NCBI RefSeq assembly: GCF_023343835.1
Contig: NC_064447.1
Span: 1,798,001-1,862,000, forward strand
Direction of reading: 5' to 3'
Length of the DNA stretch: 64,000 nucleotides
DNA from: Lagopus muta
Taxonomy: Eukaryota; Chordata; Aves; Galliformes; Phasianidae
Shown piece after piece: positions 44,932 through 57,900 of this stretch. Each line of letters opens with the position of its first letter. Positions within the stretch are counted from its first letter, which is position 1. The notes below the pieces were generated by a model, which saw only the letters and a program-made list of their open reading frames with translations, did no database searches and was not told the origin of the DNA. The translations under genes were made by a program, and so were the position numbers.

Positions 44932-47900
44932 CCGTTGAGCACTGCAGTAACCTGCAAAACTCAGAGCAGCTCCGCTTTGTTTCTGCGTCTGCTGAGCAGA
45001 ATTTAGAGAGGAAAATTACGGATGCTATAAATAATATTGTCTTACTGCCAACTCTCACCCTGCCCCTATTTGTGCTTCCCTTTCCCAAAAGCAAACGCTT
45101 ATCGCATCTCTAAGCCTGCAGAAAACCACTGCTCTTCTCCCTTATTCTATGAATGCAGGGAGGTGAATTCAGTCCTTGGGAAAGAGCACTCAGAGCAGCT
45201 CTGTGCACGCACGCAGCGCTCCGCAGCACACCACACAGCGCCGGGGAAACCGTCCAAAATCCTCCACAAACTTTCAATTTGAAGGACTTGCGTGAGCAAA
45301 TCCCCAGCAAAGGCAACTGAACATGTCATTAGGAGAGCCACCCGAGCAGAAAGGCCCCATATGACCTCCCCGGTGCAGAGCGCCTTTAATAAGACGGAGC
45401 CGCAACACTTTGCAAAGATATTGGTGATGGGATCAAAGAGCACCGCTGTGGAAGGACCGAGCCGCACGCCGACTGCTCTCCGTTCTCCTGCAGTTTGCAC
45501 AGCCCTTTCTGGTACCCATTCATCCCTCCTGCCCCAACCCCAAACTCACAGCGCTGGGCCTCCGGTTCCACCAGGCTGACTTTTTAAGGAGGTACCAAAG
45601 CAAAGGGAGACAGCAGCTCTCACTGTGGGAGAGTGTCCCCCTCCGGGTTCTCCGTGGGGTCCTGTCCCTGGGGTCACCCTCAGCCCCTGCCCACCCCTTC
45701 ACACCCCAGAGGACACCGGCTCGGCCCCACTTACAGCTCAGCCCGTCCCCGTGCTGCAGGCTGGGAGCAGGGGCAGGTGACTTCGGACGCCGCTCCTGAG
45801 CATTTACAGGGCTGTTTGCAGACAACATCAAACTCCGGAACAGAAGCGCCAACCCAGGAGTCATTCCCCCTCCTCGCTGTCCCTCCCCACCCTCTTGCTT
45901 GGTCTCATTTGTACCGATTTGCCCCGCAGGCTTCTCTCTGATTTGCTATGGCCCTGGCAGAGCAGTGCTGGGGAGGAGGTGCGCGGGGCTTGGGGGGTGG
46001 ACAGGCCAGTGGAAGCTTGGATTGCCAAAAGAAGCTCAGCCCCAGAAACTGCCTTTATGCGCAGACGGAGCAGGCTGGGAGCGAAACCAGCTGGGCCGGA
46101 GGAGGATGTGCTCAGTGAGCTCATGGCTGTTCAGGGCTGGCTGCGTGAGCGGCTCTGGACTGCCTCCTTGCACCACTGCTCAGCCCCATGGGGTGGCACA
46201 GGAGGGAGGAGAGGGCTGGAGGAAGAATCCCCCCTCCCTGCATCACCTTTTCCTGTTGGCAGGCAATGCGCTGAGTGCCAGTGCAGCTCTCTGCATCATT
46301 TACCATTTACCCACTCCATCCCTATCCTGGGATCCCCGTGCGTAGTTGAATTACCCCAAACCAAACCTTCCCCAGAATGCCCAATACTCTAGACCGGCTC
46401 CTCTCTTTGGGGCCAAATGAGGGGATCACGTCTCTACACTGCTGCCCCACAGACTCCCCATCACCCGGTCGCATCCCTGCTTCAGCATCTCACAGCCTGG
46501 CAGGTTCCCGGCACAAGTGCCGAAGCTGTGGATCCAGAACTGCACACAACAGAGCAGGGACTTGCAGCCATCTCCAGTGCCCCCCTCATCTCCCCACTCC
46601 CCGCCTTCACTCCTGTCCCCTTCCCAGGCGTGTTGCACGCAGCCGGCCCCAATCTGCCATGGCGCAGGGCCACCTGTGCTGGCTGCCCACGCCATCTGCG
46701 CATAGAAGGTCGGGGACAGACGGCTGCCACCCCCAACTCCGGGCCAGCAAGAGAGGGACGGCCAGGGGGGCTCAGCACACGGCTGCCTCACTGTACCCCA
46801 CGGTGCTGGCACCCGGTGGCAGCATGGCAACAGCCCCTGCGTTGGCTGCTCCATGGGTCTGCAATGGTGGGAGCGATTGTGGGGGTGATGCGGGGAGGGT
46901 GAGTGGGGGGCTTGAGCCCCTTGGGGTGCCCAGAAGGGCGGTGACGGCCACGGTGTGCCCTCCTACCTGTCCCAGCTCAGCCCTGCAGTGTGCTGAGAGC
47001 TCACGGCCACGCCGGGCAGCGGTGAGTTAATTCCTGACCTCGGTGAGCCCCACAGGCACTGCAGTGGTGGCTGCCCGCTGCCGGCCGGGCACGCTGATGA
47101 GATGATAACAGAGCCTGCCCGGTGCCTTGCTACAGGTAGCCGGAAAGTTTTCTTCATTGCTGGCTGCTGGAAAGGTCAAGGCGTCCTCCTCCTCCTCCTC
47201 CTGCATTTCTATTCCTGGCCTCTGCCCTTTTGCTGCTATACACCGGACCGAGCTGTGCCATCTTGTGCCATCTCAGTGTGGCCACGGCCCTGAAGCGCAT
47301 TGGCAGGGCTGGGGTATGGCAGTGGAATGGTTGCGAGCACAGAGCTGGGAGCATCGGGGGCCAAGGGGTGCTGCTGGTGTGCCCAGAGTGGGATCCAGTG
47401 CTGAGTGATGGGGACAAAGAGGGGAGTGCAGGTCTGGCAGTCAGGATCAGGGAGGAGGAAGTGCTGGCAGCATGCAAACCATCACAGGTGTTACCCAAAG
47501 CCAGGCTGTGAAGAGGGAAAGCCCCAATACGACAGGATGGTGTTCTCACAGAAAATCTCTGCTCACATACGCACTGCAGATTTTTAATGGAGACCTTCAT
47601 GGGGGGACCAAGCCTCAGCCCCAGCCCGGCCCTACCACACTACAAGGTCTGGGCTGTACAGAATCCATCCTAAAGCGCTGGGCCAACCTGGAGAGGGGCC
47701 CTGGGGAGCTTCCTCACACCACTTTGTTCACGGAGCAAAGATATTCCCAGCCCTGAATTTATAGATTGGCCCTTAAACTAAAACAACCTCCGGGGACCAG
47801 AAAAACAAAAGTAGGTTTTGGTTCTGTTTTGTGTTGTATTTTTCTTTCCTGCGTAGACAGCCTTTGCCCAGGAGGGGTTAGCATGAAAAATGCATGTGGG

Positions 47901-49587
47901 GATTGGGGGAGAGGGAGGGTGCGAGGAAGCAGCTATCGATCAAGCAGCTCTGAAAGCCACACAGCTGTGCACCTCTGCTGCACTCCCCAGCACTGCCCTG
48001 CTGCTGCTCCGTGCTGGGGAGAGCTCCATGTCCAGGTGGTGCTATGGGCAGAGAGGAGCTGGAGGCCCCCCAGCCACTGTCCTATCCATGCAGGTGAGCT
48101 GCTGGGTGGCTTCTCTCCTCTCCTTCCATGCTTTTCTCCTTCCCTGCATCCCAAAGCCTCGGTCACCGCATTAAGAGATGGGGAGCAGCAAAGGGCTGGA
48201 AAGGAGGAAAACCCACTGGCAGCTCTGCTTCTCCCTCTGTGAGTTTGCATTTCAACCCCTCTGAGGGCAAGCAGAGCTTCTGTCAAAACCTTAATTCTCC
48301 TCCAGCGAGAGGAGAACGAACATGCTATGGAAATTGCTCAGGCAAATTGTCAGAGGGTTTAACAGGGTTTGGGACCTCTCCGCAGTGACACTCTGCACCA
48401 CCCGCTTGCCACCATCCCCAGCTGTCTCTGCAGAGGAGAAGTGCTGATTCTGGCAGGGCACTGAGTGGGGCCAGCACTGCAGGGAGGGGAGAGCACTGGA
48501 TCGGGGGGGCGTTTGCCACCAGGGAGGGTATTAGAAGGTAAAGCCCCAGCAGCAATTCCCTTCCTGCTGCTGTCTCCCCTCAAATGGGCTCCAAGCTGTG
48601 GGCACGGGAGAGAGGACTCCCTGAGCACTTCTAGTACTGCCACCATCCCAATGTCACCAAGCTAACAAAGGGAACTGGATCTCCACCTTCGGCCAGGAAA
48701 AGCTCCTGGCAGCAGGAAAAAGCCAGGACAGCTTGGCCCAAACCAGCAGCACAGCAGGGTGCCCTGCACGGACCAACGAGCCCCAGTGCCCCTCTGCACC
48801 TACATCATATGGGCTCCAACAAATGCCTTCTTGGAAGTGCAATTTTAATTATGAGCTGTGCAGATTCCCCAGGAAAAGCCAGAAATGAGATCCAGAAATG
48901 AGGCACAGCAGGGTGCGGGCAGGGGAGGTGCGTAGATGGGGAAACTGAGGCTGGAGCACGGGAGCAGCCTCTCAGGCTCAGCCTGCCTCCGCCTTGTGCA
49001 CTCACAGCAATTTGATCACCTACACACAGAAATCCACAAATTCATCATTTTAACCCTTTTGCCCTTCTTTGACCCATTCACCCTGACAGCGGGGCTCTGG
49101 GACCGCAGCAGCATGCTCAGGTTCCTGCAAGTTCCCCAAGGTTTCCCAGCCCCGAGCGCAGCTGTGCTCCTTACTCCAACCCCCCAGCTCGACCCCCACT
49201 GTCAGACACAGCCGGGACCCAGCAAGCAACAGCAGAAAAGCACGATGCAAAGCGCCCAAGCTGTGGAATGCTGTCACTGCTGCTGGGAATATCACCATTC
49301 AGCGGGACACAAACTGTCCCAGGCACAAAGTTTGTTCCCCAGTGCAGGGACAGACACACGGCACAGCGAGAGCCCCAGCAGTTCTATATTGGCTGCTCTG
49401 TACTGACCCCCAGCAGACAGACAGGCAGACCCCCCCCCTCCTTTCTGTGCTTTGTTCGCATTTTAACCGCGTTATCTCCAGCTCACATCCCCCATTCAGT
49501 CCCAGCCGGGAACAGTTTCCTTCACAAGGGAGATTCCAGCACATGAAGGTGAAGGCATCCAAGTGGATGCTGAGGGATGAGGGATTG
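44932..49587. other. No recognised gene
   Basis: Unique GC-rich sequence. A less GC-rich, low-repeat stretch at about 45000-45460 looks unlike its surroundings and could be a conserved non-coding element. This is a guess from composition only. No CAPN15 exon was recognised. Confidence 0.35.
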
Positions 49588-49650
49588 GGGAAAAAAAAAT
49601 AATAATTACAATAATAAAGAAGGAAACAAACAAACAAAAAAAAAAAAGTG
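49588..49650. repeat. A-rich low-complexity stretch
   Basis: Poly(A) with AAT and AAAC units on the plus strand. No element body was recognised beside it. Confidence 0.85.
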
Positions 49651-49913
49651 CTTTTTAAAGTTGTTTGCTCTTGTTCTGCTCCTTTGGAAACGGCAGAGCA
49701 GGTGCAGCTATCCGGCTGCGACGTCCCGGCGTAGCCAGGAGCAGGGATGCTCACATGCAGGGAGCGGGACGGGCAGCAAAAAGGATAAACCCCCCCAAAG
49801 AACCGTGCCTAAATCTGCCTGCCTTACAGCTGCACTGCCGGGTGAACGGCCCCTCTCACCTTCCCCCTCCCAGCAGGGATCCCGGTGGGTGCTGCTGTCC
49901 TGCAGGGACTCAC

Positions 49914-50065
49914 CTGCACCAGGGCTGCTCTCCCAGCACGGCTGCGCTCCGCCTGATGTTCGCGCTGTGAAAGTGGGAAGCGTTTCAGATCGTGCAGTAG
50001 GTTATATATTGTCTGCAAGTCTGGCCCTAGGGCGTCCATCAGTTGGTCTTGCTTTGCTCCTGCCC
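49914..50065 (-). other. Candidate minus-strand exon or TATA promoter upstream of PRR35
   Basis: A consensus donor (GTGCAG|gtgagt) follows 49914 and a weaker acceptor (ccatatag) precedes 50065. The 152 bases are open for 50 codons (GAKQDQLMDALGPDLQTIYN, then LLHDLKRFPL). Alternatively TATATAA at 50008-50002 is a TATA box, with a start about 30 bases downstream and a short first exon ending at 49914. That exon could splice to the PRR35 acceptor 10.8 kb away. No family match is recognised. Confidence 0.3.
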
Positions 50066-52372
50066 CTATATGGAAGGCAGCATCACATGCTCCGCGGCTC
50101 CCAGCTATCTGCCTGGCGAAAGGGGAGACGGAGATGGAGAGGAGAAAAAGGGGAGAAGAAAATTAAAAGGATCTTCATCATGAAAGAGACAGAAAGAGAA
50201 TTTCCCAGCGTAAAACCAACCTGCCAGAAATCCCCTCCCGAGCCCAACTTTCCCCGCTCGCCGCCTGTGATCGCGGCTCCCAGCAGCCCCTTTCATGTGC
50301 TCTGCAAGGCCTCCAGACATGCACGGCTCGCCTTGATCCCGCTGCCTCGCTGCCGCAGCAGGTGAGGGGCCGCGGCCCCGCTCGCAGGTGCTGACTGCAA
50401 AATGCTCCGTGCCTCCGTGCTGCTGCCTGCGGTTCTCCAGCCATCCGGCCCCAGGCCACGGGTTTTAGGGCCACGTTCTCCTCCACGTCTGCTCCAGGAC
50501 AGGGGCAGCCCCGCGCCAGGTGTGCACAGGTCCCAGCGCCCTGGGGAGCAGGCAGGGCTTGCACCCGTTGTGCTGCCGATGACCCTGAGGACGTTCTCTC
50601 CTGAAGGGAGGTTCCCTCCACCACCAGCCTCCCCAGCAGTCAGGATCGTCTCCGCGTTGTGCTGAGCATGGTTTCTTGCGGGCAGAAAACCCCATTTTGT
50701 GCTCTTCTCCACCCAGCTTCTCTGCCCTCTGCCACTACTTTTCCCAAATATTTCTGTATTCCTTTTGCTAAAAGTCAGAAATAAAGCATTTTGCATTATA
50801 AACACGGTCTGTTTTGCCCTTTCTCACTGCCCCCCCTCCCCTCAGAATACCCCAACTTGCACTGCTGGGCTGTCATTCCTCTGCACGGAGGGACCATAGT
50901 CTGAGGTCTGAAGGTTTGTCCACAGGGCCTGAAGTCCTGCTCCCAAACCTGCATCTTCTGACAGCCATACCTCCCGAAAAACATTTGGAGCAAAAATATA
51001 ACATTGTGCTTAAAGCTGAGCATGGGAGGGGAGACTTCCATCTCCAGCTGGCACAAACATGGGGGAATTTGGCTTTGCAGGGGAATCTGGTAAGTCCACC
51101 TAATGCTATGGCACCTGGGAAAGAGCCCCACGAGGGCTGGGGAAGATCTCTTTATAACCACCTGGAGAGCTAAAGGGCTGAGATCAGGCTGCCATGCATC
51201 TGAGTGGCACCTGATGCAGGCATGGGGCAGGGCTCTGGCTGCTGCCACTCCATCAGCAGTCTGAAATGTGCAGCCCTGATGCTGGAGTTCCTTGCTGCAT
51301 CCTTACTTTTCCTAAGATTTTGCCACGGATGCAGATGTCCTGCCTGCTTTTCTCATAGGGTAAATGCTCCCTCTTGCTCTGGGAGGACCTGGCTCAGTCC
51401 TTCTTGCCTGCAGCCTGCGCTGATGCTGGCTGGGCACAGGCTCCTGACAAACCAGAATTATCTTTTCTCCTCTAACAGAGCTGAATTCAGCTTCAAAGCT
51501 CAGAGCCAACATACGTGCACTGAAACCCTCCATTCCCCTGATTGTGCTGCTCATAAAGTGAGTTAAGACATTTTGGACACCTGCACAGCCTTCACAGCTA
51601 GCTGAATGGAAGCCACATTTCTTGTCGCTGAGGAGCCCAGGAAAACTGAATCCTGCTGCAAACTCACACGCTTTCTGCCTGTCTTGCTGAGCAGGCCCTG
51701 CACAGCTCTGTCCTTGCAGATTTATACATCTTCCACTGGCCACTGATTGCTCATAACGACCTTGAAATAGGATGGCTGAGCAGACCTCACCAGGCACTGC
51801 TGGGATGAGAACTTCACCCAGAGTTAGCAAACACAGAGGGATCATGTTTGGTCCAGAAATTCCCCAAGCTGAGTCTGTTTGGGTGCTTGGGAAGTACCCA
51901 GATGAACTCACACACATTTACTCTGCCCTTCTCCTCTCCCTTGGGTTTCTGTTACTGAATACCATCCAGGAAACATATAGTGTGACCTTGTGCAGGCACT
52001 GGGTTCCTGTGTCGCGTGGCATAGGGCTCAGCTGCTGAGCAAGAAGGGGAAGTCTCAGGCCAGTTCCCAAAGAGCATAGATGATATTCTCAGCTCCAACT
52101 TTCTGTTGGGAAGGCTGATTCCCTTGGCCACAACCTCCCTCAAGTCAGATGACAACAGATGTATGTATCTGGTTATTTTTGAAGGAAAGCTTTTCTCTTT
52201 TGTGAGCCAAAGGCATGGCCAGATCCACTCCTGCTGAGTCAAGCATCTGGAAGTCAAGCGTCCTTCTGCCCAGAGCTGAAGACTATTCCCACTGCTTCCC
52301 TTCATCTAGCTGAAAGTCCCACCAGAAGGGTATTGTCCACGTTGGAAACTCAGATGTTTGTATTTCAATACT
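50066..52372. other. No recognised gene
   Basis: Moderately CpG-rich up to about 50500, then ordinary sequence. No coding exon or repeat recognised. Confidence 0.35.
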
Positions 52373-52595
52373 TAGAGTCATAGAATCATTCAGTCACAGC
52401 TCATTAAGGTTGTAAGAAACCACTACCATCATCCAGTCCAACCGCTGACCCACCCCCATCCTACCCACTGATCCACAGCCCTCAGTGCCACATCTCCACA
52501 GCTCATGAACACCTCTGGGGATGGGGACTCCACCACCTCCCAGGGCAGCCTGTGCCTCAAGCCTGCAGCTGGCTTCAGCGTGGTGCAAGAAACCT
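52373..52595 (-). mobile_element. CR1 LINE fragment
   Basis: Begins AGAGTCATAGAATCATTCAG and continues with CATCCAGTCCAACCGCTGAC and CCACCACCTCCCAGGGCAGC, a standard reverse-strand CR1 3' region of an older subfamily. Confidence 0.88.
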
Positions 52596-53058
52596 TCATA
52601 GCAATTGCCAGACCCATTATGGCAGCCCGTCCCATAGGGGGAGATGGGAAGAAACCCTCAGCCAAGGGAAGGGATTTCCATGTTGCTGTGACCTCATCCT
52701 ATGTGGAACAGATATGTTGGAGACAAGCATCAGTGATGGAAACCATCATCAGTGATGGAGAGCACTGCAGGTGATGGAGAAGGCAGAGGCCCAGAGGGGC
52801 TGGTGCTGCAAAGTCTGTCAGTTTATGCTGCAAGAGAGGAACTCCAGAGACTGGAGGCAGCTGCTCTAGCAGAATGAAAACAGAGCTCACGTCCCTCCCT
52901 CCTGCAATTAGAAAGATGGAAAAGGGGAACAGAACAGCTTCACTGATGACCTTTCCCTCTTGCAAATCTCATCCTGCCTTGCTTCGTATACCAGCATCAG
53001 GAGCAAACAGCCGGGCTGGGACCTGGCAGGCCAGTGGTGGCACAGAACTACCCAAGGA

Positions 53059-53112
53059 GGTTGGCCGTGTGCGTGTGTGTGTGTGTGCGTGTGTGTGTGT
53101 GTGTGTGCACAC
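53059..53112. repeat. (GT)n microsatellite
   Basis: About 54 bases of GT with GC interruptions, ending GTGCACAC. Alternating purine-pyrimidine sequence of this kind can adopt Z-DNA. Confidence 0.95.
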
Positions 53113-54504
53113 CAGAGTGCTTGCTTTCTTCCAGCCTGCAGGCTGCTTCGGGGAGGAGGGGGAGCAGGAAGGGTTAGCTTGCCAGCTTCTCCCGAGGTCC
53201 ATTGAGAGGTGTCTGTAGGGCTCATCTCGAAGAATGTCAGAGTGCATGTGCTCCGCGAGACGGCCTTTCAGAAGGCATCAGTCCTGCTGTCACACAGCGG
53301 ACCGCAAATCAGGAGTGACAGCTGTCTCCGTGTGCACCATCCATCTGTGGCAAATGTGTCAGCTAGCTGAACACTCCCGAGGAAACTGCTACGGAGCTGG
53401 GGAGAGGAGGAGGAGAGGGAAAGGGGGAAGTGAGAGAGGGGAAAAAGCAGCAGCACCAGGGGTGAAGCATGGCAAGATGCAGCCCAGCAAGGCCGAGGGT
53501 CCCAAGAGGTCCTGGAAGACAGAGGTAAATGTTGTTGTGCAATGGGCACCATCACCGCTGCATGGAGATGCTTCATAAATATCAGCCCTTTGCTCTTCTG
53601 ATCCAAGAGCCTCAATGCTCTCCACAGATATTCATGATGCCTTAAAGCTGTCCCAGTGGGTGGCATTAGCTATAATTGTCCTGCAGTAGAGGGAACAGGA
53701 CAAACGGACTGGGCCAAGACCAACGGCTGAAGGTGCAGCAGGCTTGGGAAGAGGATGCAGCAGTGCCCACACAGCCAGCCAAGGAATGGGTGAGGCATGG
53801 AGGTCATGGTGAGACAGCACAGCTGTTCCCTCTTCTCCTTCTGTACGTATCATCTCCCTCTTTCCTCATCTTTCATACTCCTGCCCATTCTGTCACAATG
53901 AATCCTTCATCCTGAGCGAACGTGGGAAATCAGGGACGTGATTTCTACAACAAACAGGCTGTTCCAACAAACAACAGGCTGTTGTTTTATAGTTCCTGTG
54001 GGACAGAAACTGGATGGCTAACAGAAGGAAGTCATGGCTTTCCTTTACTCTCTCCACTCATCCAGTTCTTCAAGAAAGGAATTTCTTGGGATGTAAGAAA
54101 TTTGGTGGCTATGAACCACTCACACTTCAGGGAAGATCAACCCAGCTTGCTCACAAGCATTTTTGATACTTTCCCAGTAACACCCATTGAGATCCCAACC
54201 TTGGGATTGTTGTACCAGCTTTGGGGAGCTACCAACTAAATCACATCTACTACCAGAAAGCTCCCAGGGATGTTATGCATGTGAAACTGCAGAACCCAGG
54301 GCACCAATCAAATCTTTCCCACCAGCAGAAACACGTCTCATCACCATCCTAGCCTTGAAAACCAGCACCACGAGTCATTCTGCTGTTAAAAGGCCAGTCT
54401 TCATTATTGGACCATGCAGTAATCAGGCAGATCAACACGATGGGAAAGGTTACAACAGAGGTGTGATGACAGAAGGACTGGCACGATAGAAAGGTGCCAT
54501 AAAG

Positions 54505-54790
54505 GAAGGGAAGAACGTTGCTCAGCCATATCAGAAGTTTCCAGGTTTGCACAGAAAAACTCCAGAAGGGAGGGACCTCCAACCAGAGATCCTTCCCTCC
54601 CAGCAGTCAGCCCTTAAATGAGGTCTAAGAGGTGCAGCCAGGCTCCACTCCTTCCCCTCACACAGCTGAATTGCCTTCACCTGTGCTCCCAGGGCTGACC
54701 AGGTCCTTTCCCCAGGTGCTCCATCAATGGTTCAGGCTGTGACCCAACAGTTCCCATTTACACCAGAACTAGGTATAGCACCTCTAGGGC
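54505..54790. repeat. Dispersed LTR-like repeat, copy 1
   Basis: This stretch (CTCCAGAAGGGAGGGACCTC ... CAGCCCTTAAATGAGGTCTA) is clearly related to 63908-64000. I infer a dispersed repeat, possibly an LTR or non-autonomous element. I cannot name the family or the exact ends. Confidence 0.5.
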
Positions 54791-55606
54791 TGTTTAGAAG
54801 AGGGTAGAAGACTTTTTAGCCCTATCTGATGGGGTGGGAGGATAGAATTAGAAAAAGGGTGCATAACGATCAAGCTATGCATCTTTCACAGGAGAAAACT
54901 CTCCATGCTGGTCTCAGCTGTGGGCTGCAGGCTTCACTAAGTAGAGCTCCCTGGGCTGCTGCTGGTCACGGATGGGTACATGGGAGCGATTTTGTTTCCA
55001 GTCTTGGGATTTCTGGCATGACGTTCCCACTGTGGAGAGAAAACTTCAGCACACACCAGGCCATGAAATGTGTAAAAACACCCGTTTCCCCTCCCAGCTC
55101 CCAGAATTGGGACAGACTCCTCTGACAAAGCAGGGAGGTGTCCTGTTCTCTGAACGCCATCAAGCGTTCATCAAGCAGCCCTTCCAAACTTTCAGCATGA
55201 TGAAATCAGTTTCCCCCTGAATTCACCGGAGTTTCAAGGAAAACTTTCCAACTAGAGAGGCATGAAATCCCTGGCACTGGTTGGAACGAGCAGGACATCT
55301 CCCTTAGCAGGGTGGCACTGATGAGAAAGCCCCCAAAGCGCGGCGGTGACATTTCAGCTTGGCAGGTCCTGCTCACGGCCACCGGAGCTGCACACTGCAC
55401 TGAGCACCGCTGAGGGTCGATGATCTCAGTGCTTTGCACAATGTCATCCAAGAGGCTGAAAACTCAGCCAGTGGCAGCCAGTTACATTTCAGTTGAGACA
55501 CTGGAGAAAGCAACCTAACGCTCCTGGTGGATTTGAGTAAAAGCCTCCCATCAGCGGTGCTCTTTTATGTCATTTTTCAGCACCAAACCAGTTAGCATGG
55601 CCATAG

Positions 55607-55675
55607 TGCTATGTATGGTTGGACTAGATGGTCTTCGTGGTCTTTCCCACTATTAATGATTCTACAATTCTCTAA
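55607..55675 (+). mobile_element. Short CR1 3' fragment
   Basis: GGTTGGACTAGATGGTCTTC, then TTTCCCACTATTAATGATTC, ending in ATTCTACAATTCT. Plus orientation. Confidence 0.75.
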
Positions 55676-56174
55676 TCACTTGTCTAGATTACGAGCTCAA
55701 CCAAGTAAGTCGGTGGAACGTGTTTCCATAGGGAAAGCACAGCAAAGACACACAGATAATTCCCAGCTGTTTTCTGGCCCCCTGCCTGAGTAGAGAATTG
55801 CAGTGATGGTGGGTAGCTGAGCTCAGTGGCTGGGCTACAGAGCATCCAGGTTTGCCAGGAAGAGGTGAGCTTCTATTCAAGAAAAGATTGGATTCAAGAA
55901 AAGATTTAATGGATTAAAAAAGCAAAGCAATTTATGGAAGGGTCAGTTTCCTGTTGTCTCTTATTACACGGCCAACTAAGATCAGTTGGAAGTCATGGCA
56001 GACAAGTTAAAGACAGCTGCTTCTATGGGCTCCACCACCAAGAGCCATCTCCACTTTGTCTCACTGTTCATTTTCTGATTCCTTCTTACAAAGGCTGTGG
56101 TCAGCAAGTTGTCTGAGTCGCCCATCCCTCACTTTGTCTTCACTGACATTGGAATGACCATACATCCTCACTGT

Positions 56175-56242
56175 TGATGGGCTGAGGTTGGGATTAGATG
56201 GCCTTAGTGGTCTTTTCCAACCCTATCTATGATTCTATGTTG
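56175..56242 (+). mobile_element. Short CR1 3' fragment
   Basis: GGGATTAGATGGCCTTAGTG, then TTTTCCAACCCTATCTATGA and a single ATTCTATG tail unit. Plus orientation. Confidence 0.8.
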
Positions 56243-57169
56243 GTTCTTTCTTATTTCTCTGTGAAGCAGACTGACTGCCGTGCCAATGTTCAGGTGCTGG
56301 AGCGCATCATCCCCACCCCTCCTTTGCTGTACGAGTGGTTGTGGTATGGACAGGTCTTGGGAGTCACACATGGAGCCAGCTGGAGCTGCTCGGGGGGCTG
56401 CTGATGAAATCTCAAAGAGAAGCTACATATTTTCAAGGGACTCCCAACACAGCAGTGACTGACATCTTAATTTGGGTGGGAGGAACTGAATGAGAACAGT
56501 GTGGCAGTGCTCAGGAGGGAGAATCCCCCTGAAATCAATACAGTGAGAACTGCTCCAACCAAAGAGCTCTGGGACACCAGAACGGAGCAAAACTGAGCTA
56601 GCAATCTGTGTGATGTTCAGCTGAAAGCTGGAATCTTTGTTCTGTTGTCTCACCTGGCAGGTAGCCGGAGTTCTTTCACAATCAAACCCGGCCAACAAAG
56701 GATATGCACCTGCCTGGAAAACTCACCAGCAGCCTGGCCATGAGGTGCCCAGCGCCTCAGGGAGAGGAGCTGCTGGGTTGCTGTCCTTCAGGCTGAGGTC
56801 CCGGAGCCCTGCGGCAGTGAAGGAGCTGCACCCTCACTGCATGCACCCACATCCACCTGGCTGCCCAGTCATGGCACCACGGCATCCAGGGATGGGGCTG
56901 GAGAGAAGATCCAAAGCATTTATTGTTTTTTGCCCAGAATCTTCTGTTAAACCCGTTCACAGATGTCCTGGTTGCCACAGGTCTTTCATTGGCAGAGTTT
57001 CACAGGGGCATGTGACTTGCATATAAATAACACTGCTCTTGGCAGCTCTTTTAGCTGCTCACTCTTCCTTTCTCCTGAAAGCTCTCCCAGATCTGAGCTT
57101 TGTTCTGTGCTTGGTGGCTTGGCCATTTGCTTGGCCAGGACGGACCAGTCTCACTCTCCTGCTTCGTCT

Positions 57170-57305
57170 CTCTTGCTTTTCCTTTTCCATCTTTCTCTTT
57201 TTTTTATTTTTCGTTTTCTTTTTTTTTCCTTTTCCTCTTTTTTTTTCTTTCTGTTCTTCTTTTTCTTTTTCTTCTTCCCCTTCTTTTTCTTCTTTTTTTC
57301 TCCTA
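57170..57305. repeat. T-rich polypyrimidine tract
   Basis: About 135 bases of mostly TTTC/TTTTC on the plus strand. The ORFs across it consist only of F, S and L or K, E and R and are not genes. Confidence 0.95.
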
Positions 57306-57865
57306 TATCCCAATTTCATTTTCAGGAAATGGGTGTTTCACTCTTTCCTGCTTTGCATGCAGCCCCAAACTGGAGCCTCAACTCTCTTCCTCACCAAGTG
57401 CCCTTCCTAGGGACGATCCCAGAGCCACGCACAGAGGACCTCTTCTAAGTGCTCATTTCCATCCCCTTCCACCAGAGATCTCGCTGGTCAACCGATCTCC
57501 TGGGGTTGACCAGCACACAGCTGCAGCCTCTCCATCCCAAATCCCAAATCCCAAACCCCAAAGCAGAGGCACAGCAGCAGAGCCCCGTCCAGCAGCGGTC
57601 CCATCCTGCCCAGCTCACCTGGCGGCCGCTGCCACCCACAGCCATGTCACCTGGTGCTGCCTCGCAGTGACAGCTGCAGAGCTGCCCCACACGCACTGCC
57701 CAGGGGCAGGGATGTCCACTTGATGCACAGGTTTCTCTGCGCTGCCTTATGGGCTCGGGCTGCCTTCAAGAGCCATTAACACTGAGGCAGGGAGAAAGAT
57801 GCAACAAAAAGGCTCTGCAGCCGAAGCTTTCACTTCTGGGAAAGTCCTCTTGAGGTTGTGGAGGG

Positions 57866-57900
57866 GAAGGACCCGGGGGGGGGAGAGGGGGGGGTCTGGA
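57866..57900. repeat. G-run low-complexity
   Basis: Two runs of eight or more G separated by AGA, able in principle to take part in a G-quadruplex. Confidence 0.85.

Noticed and set aside
49577..50365. 262-codon plus-strand ORF
   Set aside because: No family similarity, no codon or splice support, and it starts in an A-rich low-complexity stretch.
57059..57723. ORFs of 120-207 codons around 57.1-57.7 kb
   Set aside because: They cross a T-rich pyrimidine tract; the composition is artefactual and no domain is visible.
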